Source: Demequina capsici (lineage in GTDB: Bacteria > Actinomycetota > Actinomycetes > Actinomycetales > Demequinaceae). From it: a stretch of DNA of 64,000 nucleotides. Below, in pieces: positions 55,754 to 64,000 of the stretch (its first letter is position 1; each line of letters begins with the position of its first letter). Both the position numbers and the translations under genes were made by a program. Location of the stretch: NCBI RefSeq assembly GCF_032102965.1, contig NZ_CP134880.1, positions 2,356,001-2,420,000 on the forward strand, read 5' to 3'. The notes under the pieces are model-generated. The model saw only the letters and a program-made list of their open reading frames with translations. It did not search any database and was not told the DNA's origin.

Positions 55754-55837
55754 GCGGACCAGGCTCCTCCATCGCGGGGACAGCGGGGCCGGGCTCCCCG
55801 CGACGGCACCACCCTACGTCGCGCGTCGCGCGCCACG

Positions 55838-56989
55838 CTATACCCCCGGCGTGGGCGCGGGAGCGACGACGGGCTCCTTCAGCGCGACCCCGCGGACCGT
55901 GTTGCGCCCCTCGCGCTTCGCCTCGTAGAGCTGCGCGTCCGCCAGCCGGAGCGCAGCATCCACCGATCCCGGGCGGTCCACGCGCACCACGCCTGCGGAG
56001 ATCGTCACGTGCTCGGTCTGGCCGTCCACCGTGAAGTCGTGATCTACCGCGGCGCGCGCCCGCTCCAGCGCGGACAGCGCCCCTGGCAGGCCGGCCGCCA
56101 GGATGATCACCAGGAACTCCTCGCCGCCCCACCGCGCGATGGCCGCATGCGCGGGCAGCGAGTCGCGCAGGAGCCGGGCCACGTCGCCGAGCACCTCGTC
56201 ACCGGCCTGATGGCCCAGACGGTCGTTGACCACCTTGAAGCGGTCCACATCGACGATCGCCAGCGCGTAGTCGCCCGTCACCTGGGCCGACTGCAGCTCG
56301 GGCTCGATGCCGCGCCGGTTGTACAGGCCGGTCAGCATGTCCGTGACGGCGAGCGAATGCGCCTCCTGGAGCAGCAGGGCGTTGCGGCGTCGCTCGTGCT
56401 GGAAGTAGCCGTGGTTGAAGAGGCCGACAAGGAAGAGGAACGCCGCGACCAGCACCAGGTTGTACGTCGCGACGGCCGGGATCCACCAGCCGGGCAGGTC
56501 GACGCGCGGGACGTCCGTGGCGGGCACCATCACGAGGATCGACGCCGCGAGCACGCCGAGACCGGAGGTCAGGAGCCCCCAGCGCCAACGTCCCGGCAGG
56601 AACACGATGTACACGAGGCCGCCCACCAGCACCATCTGGAGCTCGAACCGCGCGTCGGACGAGAACAGGATCGCCAGGTAGGCGAACTGGATGAGCGGCA
56701 CGACGACGCCGAGCGTGTTGGCGAGCGCGTGGAGGCCCCTGCCGGTCACGAAGATCGCGACCAGCCACGTCGTCACCATCGCCACGTGGGAGATCGCCGG
56801 CGCCAGCGTCTGCGGCCAGGCGGCCACCGCGATGAGGACCGCGACGGGCGTCTGCATGAGCGCCGACAGCAGGAAGACGTGGTTGGCGCCTTGGATGACC
56901 CGCGCCTGTCCCGAGGGTGCCGTGGCGACGCCGGTGTTGCTGACGCGCGAGAACCACTCGCCCGCCCGCATGACAGCGTGCGCAACCAT
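55838..56989 (-). CDS. Membrane GGDEF protein (diguanylate cyclase) 4
   Basis: About 383 residues from ATG 56989 (ATG 56971 possible). Six helices, then a GGDEF domain with ARWGGEEFLVIILAAG. Unlike the other three, the residues where the I-site would be read PAHA, so product inhibition is probably lost. A TAGACT -10 box at 57071-57066 lies inside the longest possible frame and rules out the earlier ATG at 57109. Confidence 0.82.
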   Translation of the reverse strand: MVAHAVMRAGEWFSRVSNTGVATAPSGQARVIQGANHVFLLSALMQTPVAVLIAVAAWPQTLAPAISHVAMVTTWLVAIFVTGRGLHALANTLGVVVPLIQFAYLAILFSSDARFELQMVLVGGLVYIVFLPGRWRWGLLTSGLGVLAASILVMVPATDVPRVDLPGWWIPAVATYNLVLVAAFLFLVGLFNHGYFQHERRRNALLLQEAHSLAVTDMLTGLYNRRGIEPELQSAQVTGDYALAIVDVDRFKVVNDRLGHQAGDEVLGDVARLLRDSLPAHAAIARWGGEEFLVIILAAGLPGALSALERARAAVDHDFTVDGQTEHVTISAGVVRVDRPGSVDAALRLADAQLYEAKREGRNTVRGVALKEPVVAPAPTPGV

Positions 56990-57109
56990 CGCGTGCACCC
57001 CCAGACTCCGGCCCGACGCGAAAGGGCCGACTCGACGCCCCCTCAGCGAGACGTCCTGGCTCCGGAGTCTAGGACGCGGGGCGGACGGCGACCAGGGAGC
57101 GTCGCCCAC

Positions 57110-57241
57110 ATCACAGCACAGGCACGGATCCGCACCTCAGAAATGACGTGAACGCATACAACCTGGACGAACGCGTTCGCGCGGGACCTTGGGCCCGAAG
57201 TCGCAGTTCGGCACTTCTGAACACGTGCCATGCTTGAAGTC
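57110..57241. other. Divergent interval upstream of pta
   Basis: Contains the -10-like CATGCT (57229-57234) seven bases before the pta GTG. No hairpin or repeat is evident. Confidence 0.4.
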
Positions 57242-59311
57242 GTGTCTAGATCCATCTACATCGCGTCCTCTGAGGGCGACACCGGAAAGTCCACCATCGC
57301 CCTGGGCATCACCGCGATGCTCTCCCGCACCGTCGGCCGAGTCGGGATCTTCCGTCCCGTGGCTCGGGTGGCCGACGGCTCCGACTACGTCCTGCAGCTC
57401 CTCCTCGGCCACGACGGCGTCGACCAGACGTACGAGGAGTCGATCGGCGTCACGTACGACGACGTCCACGCGAACCCCGACGCGGCGCTCGCCACGATCG
57501 TGCAGCGGTACCACGACATCGCGCGCAAGTCCGACGCGGTCGTGATCGTCGGCACCGACTACACCGACGTCTCCGCGGCAGCCGAGTTCGAGTTCAACGC
57601 CCGCATCGCCGCGAACCTGGGCGCGCCCGTCGCGCTCGTGGTGCGTGGGATGGGCCGCAAGCCGTCCGAGATCGCGCAGGTGATCGACGGCGCGCGCAAG
57701 GAGATGGTGAACAACCACGCCCACGTGGCCGCCGTCTTCGCCAACCGCTGCGAGCCCGCGGACATCGCGGAGATCGCGGGCCTGCTGCCCGAGGGCCTCG
57801 TGGGCGGTGCGCTGCCTGAGGACCCGCTGCTCGTGGCGCCGTCGCTCGCGTCGCTCATCACCGCCGTCGACGGCACCGTCATCTCGGGCTCCCCGGAGCT
57901 CATGTCCCGCGAGGTCAGCACGATCGTCGTGGGCGCCATGAGCCCCGAGCACCTGCTGGGCCGCCTCAGCGAGGGCGCCGTCGTCGTCACGCCCGGCGAC
58001 CGCTCCGACACCCTCCTCGCGCTCCTCACGGCGCACGCCGCGGGCGGCTTCCCCGCCCTGTCAGGCGTGATCCTCAACGGCGGCTTCGAGCCTGCCGAGC
58101 CGATCCGCCGCCTCATCGACGGCCTCGGGTCGTCGCTCCCGATCGCCACCACGGCGCTCGGCACCTACGACACCGCGAGCACGTGCTGGGCCACGCGCGG
58201 CCGCCTCTCCCGTGAGTCGCAGCTGAAGGTCGACACGGCGCTCAGCATGTTCGAGTCGCACGTGGACACGGAGGCGCTCACGCGTCTGCTCGACGTCGCG
58301 AAGACCGACGTCATCACGCCGCTCATGTTCGAGAACCGCCTGCTGGACCGCGCCCGCGGCAGCATGAAGCACATCGTGCTTCCTGAGGGCGGCGACGACC
58401 GCATCCTCCGCGCGGCCTCGACGCTCCTGCGCCGCAACGTGGTCGAGCTGACGATCCTGGGCGACGAGGCGGCGATCCGTGCGCGCGGCGCCGAGCTGGG
58501 CCTCGACCTCGACAAGGCGAGCATCATCTCGCCTCACGACGAGGAGTACGTGTCGCGGTACGCGGACAAGTACTACGAGATGCGCAAGCACAAGGGCGCG
58601 ACCATGGACGTCGCGCGCGACCGGGTCCAGGACGTGAGCTACTTCGGCACCATGATGGTCCAGGAGGGCGACGCCGACGGCATGGTCTCCGGCGCCGCTC
58701 ACACCACGGCGCACACCATCACCCCGTCGTTCCAGATCATCAAGACGGTCCCCGGCACCTCGGTCGTGTCGTCGGTCTTCCTGATGTGCCTGGCCGACCG
58801 TGTGCTCGTCTACGGGGACTGCGCGGTGAACCCCGACCCGACAGCGGCAGAGCTGGCGGACATCGCCATCTCCTCGGCCGCGACGGCGGAGCAGTTCGGC
58901 ATCGACCCGAAGATCGCCATGCTGTCCTACTCGACGGGCGAATCCGGCAAGGGCTCGGACGTCGACAAGGTCCGCGAGGCGACCGCGATCGTGAAGGAGC
59001 GCCGCCCCGACCTCCTGGTCGAGGGCCCCATCCAGTACGACGCGGCGGTCGACCCGTCGGTCGCGGCCTCGAAGGCCCCGGGCTCCCCCGTGGCCGGCCA
59101 GGCGACCGTGCTGGTGTTCCCCGACCTCAACACCGGCAACAATACGTACAAGGCTGTGCAGCGTTCCGCCGGCGCCGTGGCCATCGGCCCGGTCCTGCAG
59201 GGACTTCGCAAGCCCGTCAACGACCTCTCCAGGGGCGCCCTGGTGCAGGACATCGTCAACACGGTGGCCATCACGGCCATCCAGGCACAGCAGATCAACT
59301 CGGAAGGCTGA
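57242..59311 (+). CDS. pta: Phosphate acetyltransferase (long form)
   Basis: A 689-residue enzyme interconverting acetyl-CoA and acetyl phosphate. N-terminal P-loop-like domain SRSIYIASSEGDTGKSTIAL, a central DRTGG domain (about residues 220-330), and the C-terminal catalytic domain with KHIVLPEGGDDRILRAA and MLSYSTGESGKGSDV. GTG 57242 gives the usual family N-terminus; ATG 57230 is possible. Operon with ackA. Confidence 0.94.
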   Translation: MSRSIYIASSEGDTGKSTIALGITAMLSRTVGRVGIFRPVARVADGSDYVLQLLLGHDGVDQTYEESIGVTYDDVHANPDAALATIVQRYHDIARKSDAVVIVGTDYTDVSAAAEFEFNARIAANLGAPVALVVRGMGRKPSEIAQVIDGARKEMVNNHAHVAAVFANRCEPADIAEIAGLLPEGLVGGALPEDPLLVAPSLASLITAVDGTVISGSPELMSREVSTIVVGAMSPEHLLGRLSEGAVVVTPGDRSDTLLALLTAHAAGGFPALSGVILNGGFEPAEPIRRLIDGLGSSLPIATTALGTYDTASTCWATRGRLSRESQLKVDTALSMFESHVDTEALTRLLDVAKTDVITPLMFENRLLDRARGSMKHIVLPEGGDDRILRAASTLLRRNVVELTILGDEAAIRARGAELGLDLDKASIISPHDEEYVSRYADKYYEMRKHKGATMDVARDRVQDVSYFGTMMVQEGDADGMVSGAAHTTAHTITPSFQIIKTVPGTSVVSSVFLMCLADRVLVYGDCAVNPDPTAAELADIAISSAATAEQFGIDPKIAMLSYSTGESGKGSDVDKVREATAIVKERRPDLLVEGPIQYDAAVDPSVAASKAPGSPVAGQATVLVFPDLNTGNNTYKAVQRSAGAVAIGPVLQGLRKPVNDLSRGALVQDIVNTVAITAIQAQQINSEG

Positions 59312-59319
59312 GAAGAACA

Positions 59320-60456
59320 GTGGCAGTGAACTACGAGGGGATCGCCCTGGTCCTCAACTGCGGATCCAGCTCGGTGAAGTACCAGGTGGTGGACACGACG
59401 AAGGAGGAGCCGCTCGCCTCCGGGCTCGTGGAGCGCGTGACGGATCACGCCGTCGCGATCCAGGAGATCATCGCGACGCTCGGTGAGCCGGGCTCCGGCG
59501 TGAACCTCGCCGACCTCACGGTCGTCGGCCACCGTGTCGTGCAGGGCGGCGAGGAGTTCTCCGCGCCGACCATCGTGGACGACGAGGTGGAGCGCGGCAT
59601 CGCCAAGCTCTCCGTCCTAGCACCGCTGCACAACCCGGGCCACGTGGCGGGCATCTCCGCTGCACGCGCCGCGTTCCCGAACATCCCGCACGTCACGGTG
59701 TTCGACACGGCTTTCCACACGACGCTGCCCGAGGAGGCGTACACCTACCCCCTCGACATCCGCGTCGCCAAGGAGCACGGCATCCGCAAGTACGGGTTCC
59801 ACGGCACGTCGCACGGCTACGTGTCGCGCGAGGCGGCCCGCCTCATGGGCAAGGAGCCCAAGGACATCAACGTCATCACGCTGCACCTGGGCAACGGCGC
59901 CTCCGCCGACGCCGTCCAGGGCGGCCGCGCCGTCGACACGTCCATGGGCCTCACCCCGCTCGACGGCCTGATGATGGGCTCCCGCACGGGCACCATCGAC
60001 CCGGCGGTCGTGTTCCACCTGCACCGTGCCGCGGGCATGTCGATCGACGAGATCGACACCCTGTTCAACAAGCAGTCAGGCCTGCTGGGCATGTGCGGCT
60101 ACTCGGACCTCCGCGACGTCCACAAGGCGATCGAGGCGGGCAGCCACGAGGCCCGCCTGGCGCTGTCGGTGTACACGCGTCGCATCAAGATGTTCGTCGG
60201 CCAGTACCTGGCGGTCATGGGCTCGGTGGACGCGATCGTCTTCACGGCGGGCGTGGGCGAGAACGACGACATCGTCCGTCTCGAGTCGATGCAGGGCCTC
60301 GAGGGCCTGGGCATCGTGATCGACGAAGAGCGCAATGCAGGCCGCAAGAAGACCGGCACGCTCGTCTCCGCCGACGACTCGAAGGTGCAGATCTGGGTGA
60401 TCCCCACGAACGAGGAGCGCGAGATCGCGCTCCAGTCGATCGCGGCGGTCTCGTAG
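59320..60456 (+). CDS. ackA: Acetate kinase
   Basis: A 378-residue enzyme making acetate and ATP from acetyl phosphate. N-terminal LVLNCGSSSVKYQV, the GFHGTSHGYVSREAA segment, catalytic THLGNGAS-like TLHLGNGASADAV and FTAGVGENDDIVR. The start is GTG, eight bases after the pta stop. With pta it forms the overflow and acetate-assimilation pathway; NagA supplies acetate. Confidence 0.95.
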   Translation: MAVNYEGIALVLNCGSSSVKYQVVDTTKEEPLASGLVERVTDHAVAIQEIIATLGEPGSGVNLADLTVVGHRVVQGGEEFSAPTIVDDEVERGIAKLSVLAPLHNPGHVAGISAARAAFPNIPHVTVFDTAFHTTLPEEAYTYPLDIRVAKEHGIRKYGFHGTSHGYVSREAARLMGKEPKDINVITLHLGNGASADAVQGGRAVDTSMGLTPLDGLMMGSRTGTIDPAVVFHLHRAAGMSIDEIDTLFNKQSGLLGMCGYSDLRDVHKAIEAGSHEARLALSVYTRRIKMFVGQYLAVMGSVDAIVFTAGVGENDDIVRLESMQGLEGLGIVIDEERNAGRKKTGTLVSADDSKVQIWVIPTNEEREIALQSIAAVS

Positions 60457-60482
60457 GCAGCTTCGGCGGCACGCACCGCGTT

Positions 60483-60521
60483 GACGAAGGCCCGTTCCCC
60501 TCGTGGGGACGGGCCTTCGTC
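60483..60521 (+). terminator. Terminator of pta-ackA
   Basis: Arms GACGAAGGCCCGTTCCCC and GGGGACGGGCCTTCGTC around TCGT, with one bulged T. Confidence 0.8.
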
Positions 60522-60561
60522 GTCCCCGGCCTGCGCATCGTGCGCGGCGATGCCCCCTGCT

Positions 60562-60650
60562 GACACTTTGAACCAATCCTGTTCCGCCACGCCGATTCCG
60601 AGCGCGTGTCAGCTCCGGCCGACGGGGTGTCGCCGCCGATTTCGGTTCGC
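60562..60650 (-). repeat. About 90-base intergenic repeat, copy 2
   Basis: Read on the minus strand it begins GCGAACCGAAATC (60650-60638) and ends GATTGGTTCAAAGTGTC (60578-60562), the same ends and size as the element at 22550-22640. The interior is GC-rich and not clearly alike. It lies between the pta-ackA terminator and the next gene. Confidence 0.75.
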
Positions 60651-60719
60651 ACTGTCCGTGAGATCACGGGAAGGGACGATGCAGGACCTCCCGCGCAGGC
60701 CCACCCCCTGCGCCGGTCG

Positions 60720-60725
60720 TAGGTT
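60720..60725 (+). promoter_or_regulatory. -10 box of the oxidoreductase gene (leaderless)
   Basis: TAGGTT, six bases before the ATG at 60732. Confidence 0.5.
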
Positions 60726-60731
60726 GGTCTC

Positions 60732-61694
60732 ATGCTTGCTGCCTATGCCACCCGCTTCGATGCCGCCGATCCCGCGTCCGCCCTCGAGGTGGGCGACCGT
60801 CCCGAGCCCGAGGCTCGCGACAACTGGACCACCGTGGACGTCAGGGCCTCATCCATCAACCATCACGACGTCTGGAGCCTCAAGGGAATCGGGCTGGCGC
60901 AGACGCAGCTGCCGATGATCCTGGGCTGCGACGCCGCGGGGGTCGCTCCGGACGGCACCGAGGTGGTCGTGCACGGGCTGATCGGTGCGGACGGGCACGG
61001 CGTGGGCCCCGACGAGCCCCGCTCGATCCTTTCGGAGCGCTACCAGGGCACCCTCGCCCAGAAGGTCGCGGTCCCCACGGCGAACCTGATCCCGAAGCCG
61101 CGGGAGCTCACCTTCGAGGAGGCCGCGTGCCTCCCCACGGCCTGGCTCACCGCGTATCGGATGCTCTTCCACGGGGCGAACCTCAGGCCGGGCGACTCGG
61201 TGCTGGTGCAGGGCGTGGGCGGCGGAGTGGCGAGCGCCGCCATCGCCCTGGGTGCCGCCGCAGGCCTGGAGGTGTACGCCACGTCGCGCGCCGAGTGGAA
61301 GCGTGAGGCGGCGCTCGGCATGGGTGCCGTGGGCGCGGTCGAGCCTGGCGACCGGCTGCCGACCAGGGTCGACGCGGTCATCGAGACCGTGGGTCGCGCC
61401 ACGTGGAAGCACTCGATCGCCTCGGTGCGCAACGGAGGAACCATCGCGATCGCGGGTCACACCACAGGCGACCCCGAGCCGGCGCTCCTCACGCGGGTGT
61501 TCTTCCACGAGCTGCGGATACAAGGCGTCACGATGGGCACCCGCGAGGACCTTGCGGCGCTCATGAGCTTCCTGGTGCGGACGGGTCTGCGGCCCACGAT
61601 CGACCGGGTGCTGCCGCTCGCGCAGGCGCGCGAGGCAGTGGACCGCGTCGTCTCAGGCGAGCACCTGGGAAAGGTCGTCGTCTCCGTCGGCTGA
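60732..61694 (+). CDS. Zinc-type alcohol dehydrogenase/quinone oxidoreductase family protein
   Basis: A 320-residue MDR-superfamily protein. GroES-like N-domain (INHHDVWSLKG, LGCDAAGV) and a Rossmann cofactor domain with VLVQGVGGGVASAAIALG. The catalytic-zinc residues of true alcohol dehydrogenases are not evident, so a zinc-independent NADPH-quinone or enoyl reductase is the closer match. Substrate unknown. Confidence 0.87.
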   Translation: MLAAYATRFDAADPASALEVGDRPEPEARDNWTTVDVRASSINHHDVWSLKGIGLAQTQLPMILGCDAAGVAPDGTEVVVHGLIGADGHGVGPDEPRSILSERYQGTLAQKVAVPTANLIPKPRELTFEEAACLPTAWLTAYRMLFHGANLRPGDSVLVQGVGGGVASAAIALGAAAGLEVYATSRAEWKREAALGMGAVGAVEPGDRLPTRVDAVIETVGRATWKHSIASVRNGGTIAIAGHTTGDPEPALLTRVFFHELRIQGVTMGTREDLAALMSFLVRTGLRPTIDRVLPLAQAREAVDRVVSGEHLGKVVVSVG

Positions 61695-61795
61695 CCCGTC
61701 GACGCGCGCACGCGCGCCGGTGGCGCCTACCGTGGTCGGCGGGACGGCCTCCCTCCATGGTCGCCCGCCCCGCCGAGCGACACGGAGGCATTGCC

Positions 61796-61969
61796 ATGAC
61801 GAGGTATCTGATCTCGTTCCCGAGCGGCGAGATGCAGCTCGACGAGGGCGGCTACTGCATCCTCGACGTGACCACCCGCGACGAGGCGCTCTCATGGGCC
61901 GCACGGTTCGCCGCCGCGTGCCGATGCGCACAGGAGGTCCGGGCGTTCGGCGACGATCCCGAGAGCTGA
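61796..61969 (+). CDS. 57-residue protein resembling the C-terminal half of YCII/DGPF proteins
   Basis: ATG 61796 follows GGAGG at a normal distance. The segment EGGYCILDVTTRDEALSWAARF matches the C-terminal half of YciI-like (DGPF) proteins of about 100-120 residues, while the first half is missing. It may be a genuine short form or a remnant; the good ribosome site argues for expression. Confidence 0.55.
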   Translation: MTRYLISFPSGEMQLDEGGYCILDVTTRDEALSWAARFAAACRCAQEVRAFGDDPES

Positions 61970-61997
61970 CCCGCCCGCGGGGTCCGCGGGTTGCGGG

Positions 61998-62669
61998 TCA
62001 GAGCGCGCGCAGCCAGTCGCGGATCATCTGCACGCCGCCCATCGTCGCGGCGTCGCCATGGTCCCTGGCGGCCTGCCGGAGCTCCGCGACGGAAAGCCCC
62101 CACGCGCGCAGATCCGACGTGTGCCCGATCAGCCACCGCTCGATGGCCTCAGGATCCGCCTCCGGGTGGAACTGCACCGCGAGCCAGGGCCCGAGCGCGA
62201 AGGCCTGGTGGGAGTTGGCTTCGTTGCCGGCCAGGAGCACCGCACCCCCCGGTAGACCGAACGTGTCGGCGTGCCAGTGCAGGACCGGAGTGCAGTCAAG
62301 GCTCCGCAGGGACGACGCACGGCCCGCGTCGGTCAGCTCCACGGTGCCGTAGCCGACCTCGCGGACGCCCGGCACGACGGCGGCGCCCGCGACGAGCGCC
62401 ATCAACTGCGCTCCCAGGCACACGCCGATGGTCGGCCGGTCGCGGCGGGCGTCGAGCAGCGCGCGGACCTCGTCGAGCACCGGGTACGTCTCCGAGTCAG
62501 GAGCGTCGATGGGCGCGCCGAGTACGATGGCGACGTCCGCCGTCGCGGCCTCACGTACGTCGTCCACGCCCACATCCAGGTAGCGGACGTCGTAGCGGTG
62601 GGCGCGGATCTCCGCCTCCCACGTGCCGAGGTCCTCGAACGCCACGAAACGGATCACGTCGCATCTCAC
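61998..62669 (-). CDS. Class-I glutamine amidotransferase-like protein
   Basis: A 223-residue protein with the nucleophile elbow IGVCLGAQLMALV (Cys) and catalytic His-Glu in AVQFHPEADPEA. It is a free-standing amidotransferase-like hydrolase, similar to proteins annotated as GMP synthase amidotransferase domains, but with no partner synthetase here. GTG 62669 overlaps the DUF3054 stop (GTGA). Confidence 0.85.
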   Translation of the reverse strand: MRCDVIRFVAFEDLGTWEAEIRAHRYDVRYLDVGVDDVREAATADVAIVLGAPIDAPDSETYPVLDEVRALLDARRDRPTIGVCLGAQLMALVAGAAVVPGVREVGYGTVELTDAGRASSLRSLDCTPVLHWHADTFGLPGGAVLLAGNEANSHQAFALGPWLAVQFHPEADPEAIERWLIGHTSDLRAWGLSVAELRQAARDHGDAATMGGVQMIRDWLRAL

Positions 62670-63052
62670 GGCTTGAGACCTCGTCGCTTGGCGATGAACC
62701 CGGAGAGCACGCGCCAGCCGATGAGGAACAGCGCCAGGAACGTGCCTGCGACCACCACGAACGAGACCTGCACGCCCTGTCCGCTCACGACTCGCAGGAG
62801 CATGCCGCCCACCAGGGTGGAGGCCCACACCATCGTGCCGGTGCGCCTCCAGTCGCAGGGGCGCTTCCAGCCGCGGGCGATCGCCCAGCCGATTCCGGCA
62901 CCCACGAGGAACGGCCAGACCGTCGTGGCGAGACCCAGCCCGTTCGCTCCAAGGATGCCCTCCTCGTGACTCGCACGGCCGATGCTCGAGAAGACGAGGA
63001 TCGCGCCAGCGTCGAGCGCTGCCGCCCCTGCGGCGGCCTGTCGGATGTTCAT
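62666..63052 (-). CDS. DUF3054 membrane protein
   Basis: A 128-residue protein with four helices and the family-typical early segment DAGAILVFSSIGRASHEEG and GIGWAIARGWKRP. Function unknown. Overlaps its neighbours by four bases on each side. Confidence 0.85.
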   Translation of the reverse strand: MNIRQAAAGAAALDAGAILVFSSIGRASHEEGILGANGLGLATTVWPFLVGAGIGWAIARGWKRPCDWRRTGTMVWASTLVGGMLLRVVSGQGVQVSFVVVAGTFLALFLIGWRVLSGFIAKRRGLKP

Positions 63053-63642
63053 CGCTCGCTCCTTGTCTCGCCGATGGGGGCGCTCAGCGTCGCGACCGCC
63101 TTCGCGAGGCGGCGTGCACGCACCTCAGGCGTGGTGGCCGTCATCAGCGGATGCAGGATGCTGTACCGCTCAGCCCGGGTCAGCGTCTCGAAGCGTGTGC
63201 CCGCATCAGGCGCGCCCGCGAGCGCCGCCACGAGATCGTCCGGGACCACCGCGTCGGCCGAGCCTGCGTAGGCGCGCTCCCAGCGACCGTCCGCCTTCGC
63301 CGCCTCCACCTGGACCACGCCAGCGGGCCGCAGACGGCCGCCGGCCTCCAGGCGCGCGATGTGCTCGACGTTGCGCGCGGACCAGACGGAACGCGCTCGA
63401 CGAGGCGTGAAGCGCTGCAGGAACGTCCGCTCGTCGTTGCTGCGCTTCTGACCGTCGATCCATCCGCTGCAGAGCGCCTCGTCGAGCGCCTGGGCATAGG
63501 TCAGGGACGTCGGCTGGGTGACGTCCTTCTTGGCGAGCACCAGCCACACGCCGTCCGAGTCGGCCTCGTGCAAGTCGAGCCAGGCCCGCCAGGCGGTCGC
63601 GTCGGCGACGCAGAGCATCTGGTGGGGCGTCGGGGCAGCCAT
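63049..63642 (-). CDS. YdeI/OmpD-associated family protein
   Basis: A 197-residue soluble protein with DGVWLVLAKKDV, ALDEALCSGWIDGQK and LQRFTPRRARSVWSARNVEH, typical of the YdeI family. Members are linked loosely to peptide/bacteriocin resistance in enterics; the role here is unknown. It heads a three-gene overlapping operon with DUF3054 and the amidotransferase. Confidence 0.87.
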   Translation of the reverse strand: MAAPTPHQMLCVADATAWRAWLDLHEADSDGVWLVLAKKDVTQPTSLTYAQALDEALCSGWIDGQKRSNDERTFLQRFTPRRARSVWSARNVEHIARLEAGGRLRPAGVVQVEAAKADGRWERAYAGSADAVVPDDLVAALAGAPDAGTRFETLTRAERYSILHPLMTATTPEVRARRLAKAVATLSAPIGETRSER

Positions 63643-63672
63643 GGCGCAATCCTAGGTGCCGTTCACCACGAC

Positions 63673-63678
63673 TACCCT
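63673..63678 (+). promoter_or_regulatory. -10 box of the ABC-F gene (leaderless)
   Basis: TACCCT, six bases before the GTG at 63685. Confidence 0.5.
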
Positions 63679-63684
63679 TGTCGG

Positions 63685-64000
63685 GTGGCTCACCTCCTCG
63701 GCTCCGCATCCCTGTCCATCGACTTCGGCACGGGCAAGGTGCTGGACGACGTCACCGTCGGCCTCGAGGACGGGGACCGGATCGGCATCGTCGGCGCGAA
63801 CGGCGCTGGCAAGTCCACGCTGATGAAGGCGCTCGCCGGACGGCAGGAGCCGCACAGCGGCCGTGTGACCGTGTCTCGCGGCACGCGCCTGGGCGTGCTG
63901 GACCAGTCCGACCGGGTGGACCCCGACCAGACGGTGCTGCACGCCATCGTCGGGGACGCGGACGAGCATGAATGGGCGTCGGACCCGCGCATCCGCGACG
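63685..64000 (+). CDS. ABC-F family ATPase, 5' part only
   Basis: The first 105 residues, cut by the window end. FGTGKVLDDVTVGLEDGDRI leads into Walker A VGANGAGKSTLMKALAGR, the pattern of the first nucleotide-binding domain of ABC-F translation factors (Uup/EttA-like), which act on ribosomes and lack membrane domains. A transporter ATPase is less likely because the ABC-F style begins directly with the domain. Confidence 0.85.
   Translation, partial: MAHLLGSASLSIDFGTGKVLDDVTVGLEDGDRIGIVGANGAGKSTLMKALAGRQEPHSGRVTVSRGTRLGVLDQSDRVDPDQTVLHAIVGDADEHEWASDPRIRD

Noticed and set aside
57072-57109. Start of the fourth GGDEF protein at ATG 57109
   Set aside because: The TAGACT -10 box lies downstream of it, so this codon would not be in the mRNA.

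Overview
The window is very GC-rich, densely packed chromosomal DNA of an actinobacterium, most likely from the Micrococcales (Cellulomonas/Demequina-like). The evidence is the codon bias, several actinobacteria-restricted families (DUF3017, DUF6350, DUF3817, DUF3054), sugar ABC transporters without their own ATPase, the MgtE-like/DUF1003/mrp cluster and the sucCD-purNH-mdh-icd neighbourhood. No rRNA, tRNA, CRISPR array, transposase or phage gene is visible. About 56 protein genes are supported.

Layout. 0.1-2.6 kb: a Xaa-Pro aminopeptidase and a luciferase-like oxidoreductase. 2.6-10.2 kb: an accessory stretch holding a 1,855-residue secreted repeat protein with a zinc-peptidase motif, a tiny overlapping ORF, a lipoprotein and a DUF3800 protein. 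10.3-16.2 kb: a MocR regulator, a soluble MgtE-like CBS protein, DUF1003, Mrp and two unknown membrane proteins. 16.3-22.5 kb: galactokinase, exonuclease III, a glyA-folD operon behind a ZTP riboswitch, an acetyltransferase and purU. 22.7-31.3 kb: one minus-strand operon for uptake and breakdown of GlcNAc/chitobiose-type sugars (ROK repressor, binding protein, two permeases, GH3 enzyme, ROK kinase, NagB, NagA) behind a perfect palindromic operator. 31.5-42.3 kb: central metabolism (mdh, icd, purH, purN, sucD, sucC, ldh) plus an aquaporin and small membrane proteins. 42.9-57 kb: UvrD/PcrA helicase, four membrane GGDEF proteins, a NarL-type two-component system beside a PspC protein, and a DUF3817-SURF1-guaA group. 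57.2-60.5 kb: pta-ackA. 60.7-64 kb: an oxidoreductase, small proteins and the start of an ABC-F ATPase.

One-carbon and purine genes recur (glyA, folD, purU, purH, purN, guaA), and the ZTP riboswitch ties glyA-folD to folate/purine status. The acetyl-CoA and acetate genes (pta, ackA, ldh) and the acetate-releasing GlcNAc operon fit a facultative chitin or amino-sugar user.

Regulatory style: many genes start exactly 6-7 bases after a TANNNT-like -10 box, indicating leaderless mRNAs. The most unusual non-coding features are a symmetric array of 41-bp repeats in opposite orientation between uvrD and ldh, a pair of about 55-78-base palindromic intergenic elements sharing its core motif, and a second pair of about 90-base intergenic repeats 38 kb apart.
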